A stretch of DNA of 34,916 bases. It comes from Solobacterium sp. GTDB lineage: Bacteria > Bacillota_I > Bacilli_A > Erysipelotrichales > Erysipelotrichaceae. The DNA lies in contig JAILGV010000071.1 of assembly GCA_024696355.1 (NCBI GenBank), positions 1 to 34,916 of the forward strand, given 5' to 3'. Positions 32,594 through 34,916 of this stretch are shown in pieces (position 1 is the stretch's first letter; every line of letters starts with the position of its first letter). The notes under the pieces were generated by a model. That model saw nothing but the letters and a program-made list of their open reading frames with translations. It searched no databases and was not told the origin of the DNA. The position numbers and the translations under genes were made by a program.

Positions 32594-33445
32594 TCAGAAC
32601 AGGCAGCTGCCGATCAGAGTCTTGTTGCGCAGGGTTCTGATATACTCCTTCGGGAATTCACTGAAATCGTAGAATATGCCGGCCAGGCCTCCTGCCACGG
32701 CACCCACCGTATCTGTATCTTTGCCCAGATTCACAGCCTTCAGCAGGCATTCTTCAAAACTCTCTGTTGTGACCAGGCACCAGACCGCAGCCTCAAGCGT
32801 ATCCACTACATAACCCGTCGATCTGATCTCGTCTCTGGAAAGTTCGGGAAGACGGCTGAGTCTTTCAAACGGAGCTTCGTATTTTTCTTCGTTAAGAAGT
32901 CTTTCGAAATACGCTTTCCTGTCTTCTTTCCTGTCCCACGGCTCTGCCAGCATCCTTCTTGCCAGATGCACATAAATGACACAGGCTTCCGTTGAAATCC
33001 GGTGACCGTGGGTAATCGCAGACACTTCCCGTATTTCATCATCCGTGCATTCCGTAAATGCCAGCGGAATGATCCGCATCAGAGAACCGTTGCCGTTGGA
33101 CATTACGTCCGTGCAGCCTTTCCTGTCGATAATAGCGTTCGCTGTCGTATTTCCCACATCAAATGTGCGCCCGTTGCAGTTGAATTCCTCTTTGTACAGC
33201 CATAATTCAAAATTATGTCTGATATCCGCAAGGTCAACCGCACCGTGATTGTCCTTCAGACTCTTCGCTGTTGCCAGGGCCATGGAGGTGTCATCCGACC
33301 ATGTTCCCTTCGGCTGATTATGTGTTCCGTGTCCTGCCATCCCCGTGCATACAAACGTGTCCCTTTCCATGAATTCATAGGGCACTCCCAGAGCATCTCC
33401 GATTGCCGTTCCGTATATTGCATCCCTCAGTTTTGTGTCAGTCAT
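32594..33445 (-). CDS. ADP-ribosylglycohydrolase family protein
   Basis: A 283-residue DraG-type hydrolase that removes ADP-ribose from proteins or small molecules with a dimetal centre. N-terminal GTAIGDALGVPYEF (12-25) and GTWSDDTSMALA (47-58, with D51, D52 and T53) match the family, as do SNGNGSLMRI (116-125) and the C-terminal GKDTDTVGAVAGGLAG (241-256), which provides D243 and D245. No partner ADP-ribosyltransferase such as DraT is next to it, so the target is open. AGGAGG precedes the ATG and a TATAAT box lies upstream. It converges on the GNAT gene, each with its own terminator. Confidence 0.93.
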   Translation of the reverse strand: MTDTKLRDAIYGTAIGDALGVPYEFMERDTFVCTGMAGHGTHNQPKGTWSDDTSMALATAKSLKDNHGAVDLADIRHNFELWLYKEEFNCNGRTFDVGNTTANAIIDRKGCTDVMSNGNGSLMRIIPLAFTECTDDEIREVSAITHGHRISTEACVIYVHLARRMLAEPWDRKEDRKAYFERLLNEEKYEAPFERLSRLPELSRDEIRSTGYVVDTLEAAVWCLVTTESFEECLLKAVNLGKDTDTVGAVAGGLAGIFYDFSEFPKEYIRTLRNKTLIGSCLF

Positions 33446-33468
33446 TTTCCCGTCCTCCTGTAATTCTA

Positions 33469-33474
33469 ATTATA
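33469..33474 (-). promoter_or_regulatory. Probable -10 element of the ADP-ribosylglycohydrolase gene
   Basis: Perfect minus-strand TATAAT; the -35 region is poor (T-rich, GGTTTT at 17 nt). Predicted start near 33462, leaving a leader of about 17 nt with AGGAGG. Confidence 0.4.
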
Positions 33475-33600
33475 TGCCCTCATACCGGCAAAAAACCTGC
33501 CAGTCATGGTCCTGCCCGGATCCGGAAATGAAAAGCGGGCTGAATTTTGTGATGTTCGCAATATTCTGCAATAATATAACATGCAGGGGGAGAACGACAT

Positions 33601-34916
33601 ATGAAAACACTATTTAAAAACGGAACAGTCATCGACGGAAGCGGCAGCGCACCGTTCCGGTCGGATGTCCTGATCGAAGACGACCGCATCAAAGCCGTTG
33701 CGGAGAACATCACGGAAGAAGCTGACAAAGTCATCGATATCAGCGGTCTTCAGATCTGTCCGGGTCTGATCGATGCCCACTCCCACAACGACTTCTTTTA
33801 TGACAGGAGCGATGCCGAAAAATTCTATAAGCCCTTCATCGAACAGGGCATCACGACACAGATCACGGGAAACTGCTCATTCTCGCCTTTCGGCATGAAG
33901 GAAGATACGCCATACAGAGATAAGATCGGCGGCGGACTCTTCGACTGTATCCATCCCGGTTCTTTCAAGGCCTTTAAGGACAGGGCGAAGGGAAATCTCT
34001 ATGTGAATATGGTTCCGCTGATCGGAAACGGTTCCGTACGTGCCGGCATGACCGGATACAGTTCCGCGCCTCTTACTTCTTCACAGATTGAAGAGATGAA
34101 GGAACATATCCGTGAAGCGATGGAGGGAGGCGCCTTCGGCGGATCCTTCGGCTTCATGTATGAACCGAACCGTTATTCGCAGAAGGACGAGCTTATCGCC
34201 TTTGCAAAGGAGATCGCCGCTTATGACGGCATCGTCACGATCCATCCGCGTGCATGTTCCGTCGTATCAGCCGATTATCCGCTCTTCACTAAGAAATCCC
34301 ATCTGGAGATAGGGCTCGATGAAGCCATAGACCTGATGAAAAAATCCGGCTGCCGCATGGAATACAGCCATCTGATTTTCACGGGACAGAGAAGCTGGAA
34401 GCTGCTGGATAAGATGCTGAACACCTTCCATAAGACAAAAGATGAAGGCTGGCCGATCGCATTTGACAACTATGCGTTCCACTACGGCGCTTCCGTCATC
34501 ACCGTGGTATTCCCGGAATGGTACGCAGCTTTATCCGCACAGGAAGCCGCAAAGCCGATAAACCGCCTCAGGCTTTCCCTGACGATACTGATGTACCGCA
34601 AGGTGCTGGGCATTGACTGGGAAGACATGGTCGTTGCATATATCTCCGATGAACACCCGGAATACGAAGGCCATAACGTACTGGAACTGGCGCAAAAGGA
34701 AGGCGTTAAGCCGATCGATATGTATCTCAAACTCGTCGGTCTTTCGAACCGTGCCGGCAGTATCTACCTCGGCAAGTACTATAACGACGCAATCGTTAAG
34801 CGGCTGATGGAAGATGATCTTTCCGTCTTCATGACCGATGCCTGGGTTGTGGACAAAGGCCTTCAGAACATCGCCGCCTTCCAGACATTCCCGCAGTTCT
34901 TTGTGCTCGCAAAGCG
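33601..34916 (+). CDS. D-aminoacylase / N-acyl-D-amino-acid deacylase family amidohydrolase (3' end outside window)
   Basis: Zinc amidohydrolase of the D-aminoacylase family, which splits N-acyl-D-amino acids; 438 residues are readable and the frame is open at the window end. It starts with LFKNGTVIDGSGSAPFRSDVLIEDDRI, the small beta domain. Zinc ligands expected for this family are visible: DAHSHND (two His), the Cys of TGNCSFSP (the ligand that distinguishes D-aminoacylase), the His of TIHPRA and the His of MEYSHLIF, and near the end the active-site Asp in FMTDAWVV. GGGGGAG precedes the ATG by about 8 nt. Codon choice uses ATA, CAA and TTA occasionally, not clearly different from neighbours. 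Substrate specificity cannot be read; dihydroorotase/hydantoinase relatives are less likely because of the Cys ligand. Confidence 0.88.
   Translation, partial: MKTLFKNGTVIDGSGSAPFRSDVLIEDDRIKAVAENITEEADKVIDISGLQICPGLIDAHSHNDFFYDRSDAEKFYKPFIEQGITTQITGNCSFSPFGMKEDTPYRDKIGGGLFDCIHPGSFKAFKDRAKGNLYVNMVPLIGNGSVRAGMTGYSSAPLTSSQIEEMKEHIREAMEGGAFGGSFGFMYEPNRYSQKDELIAFAKEIAAYDGIVTIHPRACSVVSADYPLFTKKSHLEIGLDEAIDLMKKSGCRMEYSHLIFTGQRSWKLLDKMLNTFHKTKDEGWPIAFDNYAFHYGASVITVVFPEWYAALSAQEAAKPINRLRLSLTILMYRKVLGIDWEDMVVAYISDEHPEYEGHNVLELAQKEGVKPIDMYLKLVGLSNRAGSIYLGKYYNDAIVKRLMEDDLSVFMTDAWVVDKGLQNIAAFQTFPQFFVLAK

Noticed and set aside
33541-33600. Promoter for the D-aminoacylase-like gene using TAATAT or TATAAC near 33575-33585.
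   Set aside because: No -35 at an acceptable distance; the TTGTGA upstream is 19 or 22 nt away, so I did not call it.
1-34916. CRISPR array, tRNA/rRNA, insertion sequence or prophage remnant.
   Set aside because: No regularly spaced direct repeats, no cloverleaf with a CCA end, no transposase or integrase motif and no terminal inverted repeats were seen on either strand.

Overview
The window reads as chromosomal core DNA of a low-to-mid GC Firmicute (Bacillota). The rapZ-yvcK-whiA cluster, the tmk-holB-ricT(yaaT)-rsmI cluster, an AddAB/RexAB-type recombination nuclease and strong GGAGG ribosome binding sites all fit. Moderate GC, a RexB-like AddB and Mollicutes/Erysipelotrichia-flavoured proteins make an Erysipelotrichaceae-like host my best guess; that is inference. 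I see no rRNA, tRNA, insertion sequence, prophage or CRISPR array.

Layout. 1-5194 (minus strand): the gap gene (glyceraldehyde-3-phosphate dehydrogenase, cut by the window start) has its own near-consensus promoter. Upstream of it lies an overlapping five-gene operon, rapZ-yvcK-whiA-small membrane protein-GNAT acetyltransferase. 5195-5513 is the longest gene-free stretch and carries two hairpin terminators. 5514-9587 (minus): a two-module AAA ATPase preceded by an XpaC-like membrane protein, and further upstream a separately transcribed unknown 273-residue protein. 9790-15958 (plus): addB, addA and a peptide-deformylase-like gene, each overlapping the next by 4 nt. 16066-19691 (minus): a PreP-like M16 zinc protease, a PNPOx-fold flavoprotein and a small unknown protein. 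19803-24480 (plus): a cytoplasmic 5'-nucleotidase-like phosphoesterase, a COG2509-type FAD dehydrogenase, a 71-residue CxxC protein and a UMF1/Atg22-like MFS transporter. 24532-31890 (minus): an SPL-type radical SAM protein, a Gfo/Idh/MocA oxidoreductase, an esterase and a PrsW-type membrane protease, then rsmI-ricT-holB-tmk, all reading in the order tmk to radical SAM. 32042-34916: a GNAT acetyltransferase (plus), an ADP-ribosylglycohydrolase (minus) and a partial D-aminoacylase-like amidohydrolase (plus) that runs off the end.

How the genes relate. The two big minus-strand operons are conserved housekeeping blocks: envelope/carbon regulators with WhiA in one, DNA replication, Y-complex and rRNA methylation in the other. 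The plus-strand addBA operon repairs double-strand breaks. The accessory interest lies in (i) the AAA plus XpaC-like pair, where one AAA module looks catalytically dead and the other intact; (ii) two promoters, at addB and tmk, that share an extended -10 placed exactly 6 nt before an ATG with no Shine-Dalgarno sequence, which predicts leaderless mRNAs; (iii) divergent versions of core proteins: HolB without P-loop or zinc cysteines, RicT with a ~134-residue basic tail, and a deformylase whose catalytic Gln position is Met. Several starts were moved from the longest possible reading frame on ribosome-binding-site and domain grounds; each case is stated in its entry.
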